A stretch of DNA of 8,575 nucleotides from an uncultured Traorella sp. (GTDB lineage: Bacteria > Bacillota_I > Bacilli_A > Erysipelotrichales > Erysipelotrichaceae), in the NCBI GenBank assembly GCA_945919165.1, contig CAMEIZ010000082.1, forward strand, positions 1-8,575. The letters run 5' to 3'. The notes beneath the pieces were generated by a model. That model saw only the letters and a program-made list of their open reading frames with translations, made no database searches and was not told the origin of the DNA. Of this stretch, positions 1-6,957 are shown piece after piece (position 1 is the first letter of the stretch; every line of letters starts with the position of its first letter). The position numbers were made by a program, and so were the translations under genes.

Positions 1-4
1 AAAT

Positions 5-1213
5 ATGAATAATGTTGCGGATAAACGAATTAGAAAAACACTTTTAGGAATTATTTTCATGATGACACTCTCCATTGCAGGAGTGTTTTTCGCTTCTAGT
101 AAGATAAATGATTCAATCAATCGCCATATATATCAAATTGATGAAAATATGATTGGATATATATCCAGTGAATATGATTTGAGTGAAAATGAGGTTATTG
201 CGATCTTAACCGGAAAAAATGAACAATACAGCGAATCAGGAAAAAAGATTCTTGAAAAATATGGCATGAATGAAGCAGTCAGTAAAGTTGATGTGAAAAC
301 ACAGATGATTACTTATTTTATTCTGATCATACTGATTTTTTGTTTGGCTGTTTTTACTTTAGTTTATTTCTATCTTTTGAGAATGGATGCAACAATTGCC
401 AATATTTCACAATATATTAATCGACTGCTGAATAAGGATTATGCCTTAGATATTATTGATAATGATGAGGGAAATCTTTCATCCCTGAAAAATGATATTT
501 ATAAGATTACGGTCATGTTGAAGGAACAGAATGAGGAATTAAAAAATGACAAGATGATGTTAGCCAATAATCTTGCAGATATTTCTCATCAATTGAAAAC
601 TCCTTTGACAAGTATGCTGATTATGTCTGATCTCTTAGAAAACGAAGATTTGTCTAAAGAAGATCAAAGAAAATTTTTAAATGTTATTAAAAGTCAATTA
701 AAGAGAATTGAATGGCTTGTTTCATCACTGTTAAAAATGGCAAAGCTGGATGCTAAAACAGTAGAATTTAAAAAAGAAAAGATTTATGTAGATGATCTCA
801 TATTAAAATCAGTTGAACCTGTGAATATGCTGATGAAGAATAAACAGCAGCAATTCATTTTAAGCGGCGATAATCCAATTATTGAGATTGACATTAATTG
901 GACAAGTGAAGCTTTACTGAATATTATTAAAAATTGCTCTGAACATACGCCAGAGGGAGGTATTTTGAAAGCTGAAATTTTTGATAGTGTGATGTATACA
1001 GAAATCTTGATTTCAGATAATGGAATGGGAATTTCCAGTAAAGATTTACCTTTTATCTTTGAACGTTTTTATCGTGCTGATAAAACTAACTCAGACAGTG
1101 TTGGAATTGGACTTGCCATGTCATATTCTATTCTGACGAGTCAAAATGCAACCATTCATGTGAAAAGTAAGCTGAATGTTGGTACAACTTTTTCAATTCG
1201 TTTTTATAAATAG
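5..1213 (+). CDS. Sensor histidine kinase of an ABC-exporter-linked two-component system (Vnc/Bce-like)
   Basis: Membrane sensor kinase that should autophosphorylate on histidine and pass the phosphate to a response regulator. The 402-residue product has a basic N-terminus, TM1 at about 12-31, an outside loop of about 70 residues (32-100), and TM2 at about 101-124. A HAMP-like linker (125-185) follows. The H-box is DISHQLKTP with His195. The catalytic domain has an N-box around Asn306/Asn310, the G1 box DNGMGI (338-343), the F-box PFIFERFYRADK (349-360) and the G2 box VGIGL (366-370). All key residues are present. The outer loop is larger than in BceS-type kinases, which have almost none, so it may bind a ligand itself. 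The ATG lies only 4 bases from the window edge, so its ribosome site cannot be seen and a further upstream start cannot be excluded; the charged residues just before TM1 make this start plausible. The partner response regulator is presumably upstream. An ABC exporter follows 9 bases downstream, as in vancomycin-tolerance (VncS) and peptide-antibiotic modules. Confidence 0.92.
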   Translation: MNNVADKRIRKTLLGIIFMMTLSIAGVFFASSKINDSINRHIYQIDENMIGYISSEYDLSENEVIAILTGKNEQYSESGKKILEKYGMNEAVSKVDVKTQMITYFILIILIFCLAVFTLVYFYLLRMDATIANISQYINRLLNKDYALDIIDNDEGNLSSLKNDIYKITVMLKEQNEELKNDKMMLANNLADISHQLKTPLTSMLIMSDLLENEDLSKEDQRKFLNVIKSQLKRIEWLVSSLLKMAKLDAKTVEFKKEKIYVDDLILKSVEPVNMLMKNKQQQFILSGDNPIIEIDINWTSEALLNIIKNCSEHTPEGGILKAEIFDSVMYTEILISDNGMGISSKDLPFIFERFYRADKTNSDSVGIGLAMSYSILTSQNATIHVKSKLNVGTTFSIRFYK

Positions 1214-1217
1214 GGGA
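1212..1217 (+). promoter_or_regulatory. Ribosome binding site of the ABC ATPase gene
   Basis: AGGGGA, six bases before the ATG at 1223. It overlaps the TAG stop of the kinase gene (1211-1213), so the two genes are probably translationally coupled. Confidence 0.7.
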
Positions 1218-1222
1218 ATTTT

Positions 1223-1903
1223 ATGGAATTGCTGACAGTTAAGGATCTCACAAAAACCTACTACAAAAAAAATCAACTGATTCATGCTGTTGATCATGTT
1301 TCATTTAATGTCAAAAAAGGAAGCTTTGTGGCTATTACCGGTGAAAGCGGCAGCGGTAAAAGTACACTTTTACATATGTTAGCGGGACTTGAAACACCCA
1401 CCAGCGGCAGTATTATTTTAGACAAAACCAACATTTATTCATTTAATGAAGATCAGCTGACGATTTTTAGAAGAAGACAAATCGGTATGGTTTATCAATT
1501 TTATAATCTGATTCCAACTTTGAATGTCAAAGAGAACATTCTTCTTCCTGTTCTATTAGATCATAAGGAAGTTGATCAGAGCTACTTTAATCAAATTGTT
1601 ACGATACTGCATATTGAAAATGAAATGGATTCATATCCTGCTTCTCTCTCAGGTGGACAGCAGCAGCGAGTTGCATTGGCAAGAAGCATTATTTATCATC
1701 CAACACTTTTATTGTGCGATGAGCCAACAGGAAATCTGGATACCGGGAATGCCCGTGAAATTGTTGATTTAATCAAAATGATCGTAGCCCGTTATGATAC
1801 GACAGTTGTTATGATCACACATGATATGGATATCGCGATGCAGGCTGATAAGATTTATGAAATGAATCATGGTTCTCTAAAAGAATTTGAGGGATCATTA
1901 TGA
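1223..1903 (+). CDS. ABC transporter ATP-binding protein (MacB/LolD class)
   Basis: Cytoplasmic ATPase that drives the permease encoded next. The 226 residues are the normal length for the MacB/LolD/BceA class. Visible motifs, in order: Walker A GESGSGKST (40-48), Q-loop VYQFYNLIPTL with Gln92, signature LSGGQQQR (142-149), Walker B LLLCDEPTG (162-170), D-loop NLD (171-173) and switch ITHD with His200. The set is complete, so the protein should hydrolyse ATP. The start is supported by AGGGGA six bases upstream. The stop overlaps the permease ATG in an ATGA arrangement, typical of subunits made in equal amounts. Transporters of this class often use ATP to move or release membrane-bound substrates (mechanotransmission) rather than carry them through a channel. 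The substrate cannot be read from the sequence; the neighbouring kinase suggests an envelope-active compound. Confidence 0.95.
   Translation: MELLTVKDLTKTYYKKNQLIHAVDHVSFNVKKGSFVAITGESGSGKSTLLHMLAGLETPTSGSIILDKTNIYSFNEDQLTIFRRRQIGMVYQFYNLIPTLNVKENILLPVLLDHKEVDQSYFNQIVTILHIENEMDSYPASLSGGQQQRVALARSIIYHPTLLLCDEPTGNLDTGNAREIVDLIKMIVARYDTTVVMITHDMDIAMQADKIYEMNHGSLKEFEGSL
1889..1893 (+). promoter_or_regulatory. Ribosome binding site of the permease gene
   Basis: GAGGG, six bases before the ATG at 1900 and inside the end of the ATPase gene. It supports the start that gives the ATGA overlap. Confidence 0.6.
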
Positions 1904-4296
1904 ACATCTTACTGAAATATATTCGTAAATATCATTGGATGAATAAGCTGTCAACTTTGCTTGCTGTGGTGTCGATCAGTGTAGCTAGCTGTTTGTTTTT
2001 TGTTATGGCATGCTTGGGCATTAATACAATGATTGGAATGAATGAAATGATCGTTAGTTCCTACGGGAATTATCATGCGTATTTTTCTGATGCCAGCGAT
2101 GATTTGATTGAATCACTGCGTTTGCATGGTCAGATCGATCAGATTGACATAGTGGGGTTGGATGAGAGAATCTCTTATGATTTTTTTCAAAAAAATGAAA
2201 AGGATTCTTTTCAGATTTTTGAAATGGATGAAACTGTTTTTCAAAATCTTGGTTTTCTTCTTGACGAAGGACATTTTCCAGAAAAAGAAAATGAAATATT
2301 AATTTCTGATGCCACGATCTATGAATCAAAAGCAAAAATGAATTTGAATGAAACAATTGAACTGAACAATCAACAATATCTCATATGCGGGATTATCTCA
2401 ACTCCTTTTCTTGAAGAAAATCAGTCATTTTATACGATTGTAAAACCGATCGATAACGCAACGCGAAAAGATGTCTATGTTCATTATAAGAATGTAAAAA
2501 CTGCTGTTGAAACAACCACAAAAATCAAAGAAGATTTTGTAGGAATGTTTGAGACATATCATATAAATCAGGCTTTGCTTGGTTCCAGTATTTTTCAGAT
2601 CGGATCAGTCAGCTCAACGGTGCTGATCATGACAGTTTTTATTGTTATTGCGTTTCTTGCAGTAAATCTGATGCTGATACGTAATGCCTTTAAAAACTCT
2701 TATGCAAATCGTGAAAAACACTTGGCTATCTTGAAAACAATTGGAGTTACACGTTTACAATGTGAAAAAATGATTCTCTATGAAGGATTCACACTCATGA
2801 TCAGTGGAATTATCATTGGATTAAGTACAGGCTGGTTTCTTTATTTAGTTCTCTGTCAGAATTTGAATCAATTATTGAAACAGATTTCTTCTCAGACATT
2901 TCAGCTTGGATGCCATCATATGAGTATTGTTCTTTTAGTGAGTGCATTATATGTGATTGTTTTTTCAAGTTTCTTTATTAGAAGAAGTACACATAAGATG
3001 ATTTCAAAAAGTGTTTCTTCAACGCTGCAGTCCAATGATGAAGTTGTAGTGATGAATCGGCCTTATCTTCAGCTGGATTCCAGACACAATATTCTAATAC
3101 GTCTGTTCAAAAAGAATATTCGCCAAAATTTCAGAAGCTATCGTCATTTACTATTGGGATGTATCGCTATCATGACATTATTGATTCTGGTAAATGGATT
3201 GATGGGATATCTTCGAGAAACAGGCTTTTTTGATTTGAATGATCATAATTATGATGTTGAACTGATTTTAAAGGAAGATCATTATCCTACCAGTCTTATG
3301 ACACAGCTGAAAAACAGTGAATATGCTTCTAACAGTGTGATTGCTGAGAGTATTCATGTTGACAGTAAGGACGTTCAAATTCTGGATCATGAATATTTTG
3401 AGAATACACTTCTTCAGGATCATATTTCATTTGAAATCATCTCATACAGTGATGAGCTTCTAAAAAAATACGCATTAAAGGATTTTAAGAAGTTAAAAGA
3501 TTTACAGCATCCTTGCGGAATTTTGATCAACCAAGTTTATAATTCTGCTTCGAGAAGGTTTTATGATATTCTGAATACGGAGAATATCGAACACTTATAT
3601 TATGAAGATTCTGAAATTCTTTCATCTTTAAGTGTTATTTTGACGGATACTTTAATCAGTGGAACCAGTTATCAGAAAAATCCTCAGATTATTGTTTCCA
3701 GAGATTTGTTTGCACAGATCTTTCAACAGTCGAAACAACCTTTCCATGAAATTCATGTTTTTTTTCAAAGTACTTCACCGGCTTCTTTAGTTCGTGAACT
3801 CAATTCTTATGATACTGGAGAATTAATGGAATTTGATATCATTAATGCCAATGAAACGCTTCATTATGGCAGCACGATGATTACCCTGATTCGCCTTTTA
3901 GGATATGGTTATGTATTGATTTTAATGATTATGGGTGCTTTGGCTGCATTATGTGTCACAACTACTAATTTTGAATATCGACATAAAGAAATGGCTCTTT
4001 TTCATATCTTGGGTTTGAGAATTGTTGACATGATGAAATTGGTTTTGATGGAATTGCTTTTCTATATCGGTATTATTTTTGGATGTTCCTGGATTCTTTC
4101 ACAGACTATCAACTATATACTGTACAAAAAAGTATTTGCTTCTTTTGGTATGACTTTCTTTTTACCGTTTAATTCGCTAGCAGGAAGTCTTTTGTTGGCA
4201 GTTCTGGCACTTTTGTTTATGTTGAGTTATTTTTATATAAAAATGAAATTGGAAGATTATTCGTCGGTACTTAAAAATGAAATCAGTTTGATGTAG
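1900..4296 (+). CDS. ABC transporter permease with duplicated FtsX/MacB-type modules, 8 TM
   Basis: Membrane partner of the ATPase just upstream. The 798 residues read as two copies of the FtsX plan, each with one TM, a large outside domain, then three TMs. Predicted TMs lie near 18-45, 237-260, 293-318, 341-361, 415-437, 660-685, 712-735 and 758-780. The outside domains span about 46-236 and 438-659 and resemble MacB periplasmic-core domains in position and size. Each half has the cytosolic coupling segment typical of FtsX: NREKHLAILKTIGVTRLQ (269-286) and a segment at 692-711 starting EYRHKEMALFHILG. It therefore acts as two half-permeases fused into one chain. BceB-type permeases differ, with 10 TMs and a single large loop. 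The kinase upstream suggests the pair senses and removes an envelope-targeting molecule; that role is inference. The next gene starts 10 bases after the stop. Confidence 0.92.
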   Translation: MNILLKYIRKYHWMNKLSTLLAVVSISVASCLFFVMACLGINTMIGMNEMIVSSYGNYHAYFSDASDDLIESLRLHGQIDQIDIVGLDERISYDFFQKNEKDSFQIFEMDETVFQNLGFLLDEGHFPEKENEILISDATIYESKAKMNLNETIELNNQQYLICGIISTPFLEENQSFYTIVKPIDNATRKDVYVHYKNVKTAVETTTKIKEDFVGMFETYHINQALLGSSIFQIGSVSSTVLIMTVFIVIAFLAVNLMLIRNAFKNSYANREKHLAILKTIGVTRLQCEKMILYEGFTLMISGIIIGLSTGWFLYLVLCQNLNQLLKQISSQTFQLGCHHMSIVLLVSALYVIVFSSFFIRRSTHKMISKSVSSTLQSNDEVVVMNRPYLQLDSRHNILIRLFKKNIRQNFRSYRHLLLGCIAIMTLLILVNGLMGYLRETGFFDLNDHNYDVELILKEDHYPTSLMTQLKNSEYASNSVIAESIHVDSKDVQILDHEYFENTLLQDHISFEIISYSDELLKKYALKDFKKLKDLQHPCGILINQVYNSASRRFYDILNTENIEHLYYEDSEILSSLSVILTDTLISGTSYQKNPQIIVSRDLFAQIFQQSKQPFHEIHVFFQSTSPASLVRELNSYDTGELMEFDIINANETLHYGSTMITLIRLLGYGYVLILMIMGALAALCVTTTNFEYRHKEMALFHILGLRIVDMMKLVLMELLFYIGIIFGCSWILSQTINYILYKKVFASFGMTFFLPFNSLAGSLLLAVLALLFMLSYFYIKMKLEDYSSVLKNEISLM

Positions 4297-4300
4297 GAGA
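4295..4300 (+). promoter_or_regulatory. Ribosome binding site of the fusion-enzyme gene
   Basis: AGGAGA, six bases before the ATG at 4307. It overlaps the permease TAG stop (4294-4296), which ties this gene to the transporter operon. Confidence 0.7.
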
Positions 4301-4306
4301 AAGAGT

Positions 4307-5281
4307 ATGTTAAAAATTTATAATGTTGGTCCTTTATTTACTGAAGCAGAAGTAAAACAACGCAAATATGAGGGAAAACAGCTAAGAGCAGTCTTAGAAA
4401 AAAATCAGGTAGATTATGAATTGTTTAATCCGATTGATATGCCTTTAAATAATCAGAAGGATGTGAAAGCCAGTGATATTTATCATGCAGACTATGAGCG
4501 ATTAAATAAGGCAGATGTTGTTTTCTTTGATCTGTCTAATGAAGACAGCGGCAGCTGTGTAGCATTGGGTATTATCATGGAAAAAAAGCTTGCAGGTAAA
4601 AAAATACAGGTTTATCCGATTTTTCATGATATTCGTCTGTCAAGAAATTCTTTGTCTGGATTAGAAAGCAGCTGTGGTTTTAATTCCATGGTAGTGGGTA
4701 TTCTGAGTGGGAATGATATTCCTGTTTATTCTTCCTTTGAAGATGCATTTTATCAATTCTGCAGTGATTTTCAATTGGACTGTTTGAAACTTGTTGAGAT
4801 TCAGCATGCTGATCTATTAAGTGCTTATCAGTGTTTTATGTCATTTGAAAAAGATGAACACGGTTTTATGAATGATGCTTATGGTATGAGTCTTGAGAGT
4901 TTTGCCTTGTTTGTCAAGAAATGTGAACTTGAAAGCCAAGCTATTGGATTGGAAGAATGGAAAGTACCTCAGACTGTATATTTATTAATGGATCATCAAA
5001 AAGCTGTGGGTATCTTCAAGCTTCGTCATTATTTAAATGATACATTAAGACAAGGAGCTGGTCATATTGGTTATGGTATTGTGAATCAATACCGCGGACA
5101 AGGATATGCGACCAGAGGATTAAAGCTTGTTTTAGAGAAATGTCAGGAATTTGGAATTCATGAAGTGTATTTGTCAGTTGATAAAGATAATGTGGCTTCT
5201 TTGAAAGTACAGCTTGCCTGTAATGCTATCATTGATCATGAAGATGATCAAAAGTATTATACAAGAATTTATCTTTCGTAA
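4307..5281 (+). CDS. Two-domain protein: nucleoside 2-deoxyribosyltransferase-like domain fused to GNAT N-acetyltransferase
   Basis: Cytoplasmic protein of 324 residues with two domains. Residues 1-155 look like the nucleoside 2-deoxyribosyltransferase family, which swaps or hydrolyses the base of deoxynucleosides. They show KIYNVGPLFTEAE (3-15), IYHADYERLNKADVVFFDL (58-76) and DSGSCVALG (80-88). In family members the last motif carries the catalytic glutamate (E98 in the Lactobacillus enzyme). Aligned by eye, that position is Ala86 here, while the Asp80 equivalent is kept. Residues 163-324 are a GNAT fold of the COG3981-like type: GHIGYGI (252-258), the acetyl-CoA loop QYRGQGYAT (261-269) and DKDNVAS (292-298). 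The reading frame is continuous, so the fusion is real in this sequence. It follows the permease by 10 bases and is the last gene before a terminator. One possibility is modification of a nucleoside-like compound handled by the transporter, but neither substrate is known. The first domain may bind rather than catalyse. Confidence 0.8.
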   Translation: MLKIYNVGPLFTEAEVKQRKYEGKQLRAVLEKNQVDYELFNPIDMPLNNQKDVKASDIYHADYERLNKADVVFFDLSNEDSGSCVALGIIMEKKLAGKKIQVYPIFHDIRLSRNSLSGLESSCGFNSMVVGILSGNDIPVYSSFEDAFYQFCSDFQLDCLKLVEIQHADLLSAYQCFMSFEKDEHGFMNDAYGMSLESFALFVKKCELESQAIGLEEWKVPQTVYLLMDHQKAVGIFKLRHYLNDTLRQGAGHIGYGIVNQYRGQGYATRGLKLVLEKCQEFGIHEVYLSVDKDNVASLKVQLACNAIIDHEDDQKYYTRIYLS

Positions 5282-5288
5282 TCAAAAA

Positions 5289-5322
5289 AAGAGATGCTTT
5301 ATTGAATATGGAAGCATCTTTT
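5289..5322 (+). terminator. Rho-independent terminator of the kinase-exporter-enzyme operon
   Basis: The perfect arms AGATGCTT (5292-5299) and AAGCATCT (5312-5319) enclose a 12-base loop. Flanking G-T and A-T pairs extend the stem to about 11 pairs. The downstream U-run is short (TTTT, C, TT), so the terminator may be moderate in strength. It starts 8 bases after the stop codon at 5281. Confidence 0.75.
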
Positions 5323-5343
5323 CTTATATCTTAATCACTTTTG

Positions 5344-5372
5344 TTGACAATATCGAACTACGATATTATACT
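5344..5372 (+). promoter_or_regulatory. Sigma-A promoter of padR
   Basis: The -35 box TTGACA (5344-5349) and the -10 box TATACT (5367-5372) are separated by exactly 17 bases. The -35 matches consensus fully and the -10 differs at one position. The transcript should start near 5379, giving a leader of about 30 bases. The operator at 5349-5367 fills the spacer. Confidence 0.85.
5349..5367. promoter_or_regulatory. Operator O1, dyad inside the padR promoter
   Basis: Perfect inverted repeat AATATCG-N5-CGATATT. It begins at the last base of the -35 box and ends at the first base of the -10 box, so a bound dimer should block RNA polymerase. The same arms recur at 5381-5399. PadR regulators commonly repress their own promoters, so PadR is the likely ligand (inference). 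Confidence 0.8.
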
Positions 5373-5380
5373 GGAATTGT

Positions 5381-5399
5381 AATATCGATAAACGATATT
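5381..5399. promoter_or_regulatory. Operator O2, second identical dyad next to the ribosome site
   Basis: Perfect inverted repeat AATATCG-N5-CGATATT with arms identical to O1 and a different spacer (ATAAA instead of AACTA). Its centre is 32 bp from that of O1, about three helical turns, so two dimers could sit on the same DNA face. It starts about two bases after the predicted transcript start and ends one base before the AGGAGG site. Confidence 0.8.
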
Positions 5400-5405
5400 A
5401 GGAGG
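5400..5405 (+). promoter_or_regulatory. Ribosome binding site of padR
   Basis: AGGAGG, a perfect anti-16S match, with only four bases to the ATG at 5410. It directly follows O2 and fixes the padR start. Confidence 0.85.
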
Positions 5406-5409
5406 AGAT

Positions 5410-5733
5410 ATGCCGAAAAAGAAGCTATCATCGCTCAGTGAACAAATGTTTTATGTTCTTTTGATATTAAATCAGGAAATGTGTGGCATTGAAATTGCTG
5501 AAACGGTAAAAGAATTAACCAAAGGACGAGTCAGTATGGGGGCTGGTACGCTGTATACCATTTTGGCTCAGTTTGAAGAAGAAGGAATGATTTTTGAGAC
5601 CAAAACAGAAGGGAGAAAAAGAAGCTATCTCATTACTGAAGAAGGCAGAGAACTATTAAAAAATGAACGCATTCGTCTTCAGGAAATGATTCATGACAGC
5701 AAGCTTCTATTAGAACAAGATGATGAAAATTGA
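5410..5733 (+). CDS. PadR family transcriptional regulator (short form)
   Basis: DNA-binding repressor of 107 residues, the usual length for the short PadR class that has a single C-terminal dimerisation helix. The winged helix-turn-helix covers about 10-80. The family hallmark GAGTLYTILAQFEEEG (44-59) is the recognition helix, followed by the wing containing GRKRSYLITEEG (68-79). The C-terminal helix (about 80-102) is charged and should form the dimer. The gene has its own near-consensus promoter with two identical dyads, so autorepression released by an inducer is likely. Its stop overlaps the start of the DUF2812 gene, a frequent PadR partner in Bacillota; such regulators often control the membrane protein encoded beside them. 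The start is set by the perfect AGGAGG at 5400. Confidence 0.95.
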   Translation: MPKKKLSSLSEQMFYVLLILNQEMCGIEIAETVKELTKGRVSMGAGTLYTILAQFEEEGMIFETKTEGRKRSYLITEEGRELLKNERIRLQEMIHDSKLLLEQDDEN

Positions 5734-5798
5734 ATTCATGAATTTTAAATTAAATGATCGTGAAGAATTTGAAACTTATCTCAATCAGAAAGCTCAGG

Positions 5799-5801
5799 AA
5801 A
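5799..5801 (+). other. Frameshift site 1 in the DUF2812 gene
   Basis: Run of three A in GGAAAC. With four A the frame would read KAQE-NYELYRF, which matches the DUF2812 pattern. As sequenced, it runs into TGA at 5840-5842. The exact base cannot be fixed; the shift must lie between 5773 and 5842. Confidence 0.7.
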
Positions 5802-6687
5802 CTATGAACTTTATCGATTTAATGAACTTTTTGTCATTCTGAAAAAAAGCTGTTTAAGAAAATATTATTCGGTTGACTACAATCCGGAAATGAAGCTGAA
5901 TGCTCATCGCTATGTTGATAAAAGAATTGAAAAACAAATTGAGTTTTATGAACAGATGGGATATGAATTTGTTACCAGCTATCAGCATTTTATCGTGTAT
6001 GCTTCCAAGAAAGAAACAGAGAAACTGCATACAGATGAAAAAATCGAAAAAGAATTAATTGAAAAAACAAGAAAAAGACAAATCAGGCTTCGTATACTTA
6101 TTCCATTAACATTAATTCTATTCATGATTATCATCATGCAGTCAAATAGGCTCTTCTTTTTGACCATCAGTAATAATGGGATTCTTTTCATGATGATGGG
6201 TTTATTTTTATTTATGATTGGTTGGTTTTGTTATTCTTATTCCATCGGGAAACGAAAGAAAAAAGAAATGAATGCTGAATTGAGGCATATTCATCTAAGA
6301 TCAATTCTTGGTGTATTGGGCAATTTATTTGTCATTGTCTATTTGTTAGGCTGTGTTTATTTATTTTCATATCAAATGCAAATGGTGATCATTTTTGCTG
6401 TTTTATTATTTAGTCAGTTTCTTTTTCGTTTTGGGATTGTGAATCTTTCTTCTCAAAAAGAAGGAAAAATGAAATATTTACTGATGATCATAAATTTTAT
6501 TTTCTTTTTTATAATTTATTATCAAGCACTTGAGAGCATGAATCGTCTTCATGAACCTGTTGCTTATGTAACTGAAAAAAGAACAAGTTATCTTCATACA
6601 GAAAGCATTCTGTTAAAGAATGATCAGGGAAAGGCTGATTATCAGAATGGTTATGTTTATTATGATTATTACGAAAGTAAGCATCAC

Positions 6688-6690
6688 TTT
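6688..6690 (+). other. Frameshift site 2 in the DUF2812 gene
   Basis: Run of three T in CACTTTATC. With four T the frame continues as HHFYHFLYNNYQRL into the acidic C-terminal tail, which ends at 6932. As sequenced, it ends at TGA 6754-6756. The shift must lie between 6681 and 6756; this run is the most natural place. Confidence 0.6.
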
Positions 6691-6931
6691 ATCATTTCTT
6701 ATATAACAATTATCAGCGTTTGCATAATTCATATGGTTTTCAGACCAGAACCATGATTCTGAAAGAAAAGAATTCTGATTATTCCATTTATGTGAGTGAT
6801 ATGGATAGTCATCAACAGAGTTATTGTGAATATATGATTAAGGATGATGATCACATACTAAAAATTTATTTTGACAATGTTGATGATGAAGAAAAGAGTT
6901 TATATGAAATTATTGAACAACTCAACTGGTA

Positions 6932-6957
6932 AAAAAAAGCTGATTTCAGCTTTTTTT
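6932..6957. terminator. Bidirectional terminator shared by the DUF2812 and glutamine synthetase genes
   Basis: Perfect 26-base palindrome: seven A, GCTGA, a TT centre, TCAGC and seven T. In RNA the loop would open to ATTT. Each strand has a GC-containing stem followed by a T-run, so it can stop transcription in both directions. Its edges share bases with both stop codons, TAA 6930-6932 (+) and TAA 6958-6956 (-). Confidence 0.9.

Larger units (their letters stand above)
5723..6932 (+). pseudogene. DUF2812 membrane protein gene, broken by two -1 frameshifts
   Basis: Partner gene of padR, beginning at an ATG that overlaps the padR end by 11 bases. Three open segments follow one another in different frames: 5723-5842 (39 residues), 5773-6756, and 6681-6932. 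Adding one A at 5799-5801 and one T at 6688-6690 joins them into 403 residues with no other stop. The rebuilt N-terminus has the DUF2812 pattern: a block ending FETYLNQKAQE, then NYELYRF, KYYSVDYNPE and a second block with IEFYEQMGYEFVTSYQHF. Four or five hydrophobic helices follow within about residues 120-270 and an acidic soluble tail ends the protein. The DUF2812 function is unknown. Without the rebuild, the longest piece with an ATG is 5890-6756 (288 residues), which lacks the first half of the domain and ends in an out-of-frame tail after about 6690. Real decay and sequencing or assembly error are both possible. Confidence 0.8.

Noticed and set aside
1572..1772. Open frame of 66 codons inside the ATPase gene
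   Set aside because: Same-strand shadow of the region encoding the ABC signature and Walker B motifs.
2054..2356. Open frame of 100 codons on the - strand inside the permease gene
   Set aside because: It lies wholly within a well-supported permease gene, and its His/Phe-rich, low-complexity product is typical of an antisense shadow.
5364..5369. TATTAT as the padR -10 box
   Set aside because: It would leave only a 14-base spacer from TTGACA; TATACT at 5367 gives the ideal 17.
5214..5441. Open frame of 75 codons on the + strand across the intergenic region
   Set aside because: It runs through the end of the acetyltransferase gene, the terminator hairpin, the promoter, both operators and the padR start; no ribosome site fits.
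5827..5833. Possible programmed -1 frameshift at C TTT TTG in the DUF2812 gene
   Set aside because: The heptamer is not a standard X XXY YYZ slip site, the resulting protein would lose the NYELYRF part of the domain pattern, and no slip site is seen at the second break.
5982..6191. Open frame of 69 codons on the - strand inside the DUF2812 gene
   Set aside because: Antisense of a hydrophobic helix-coding region; no start signal and no recognisable protein.
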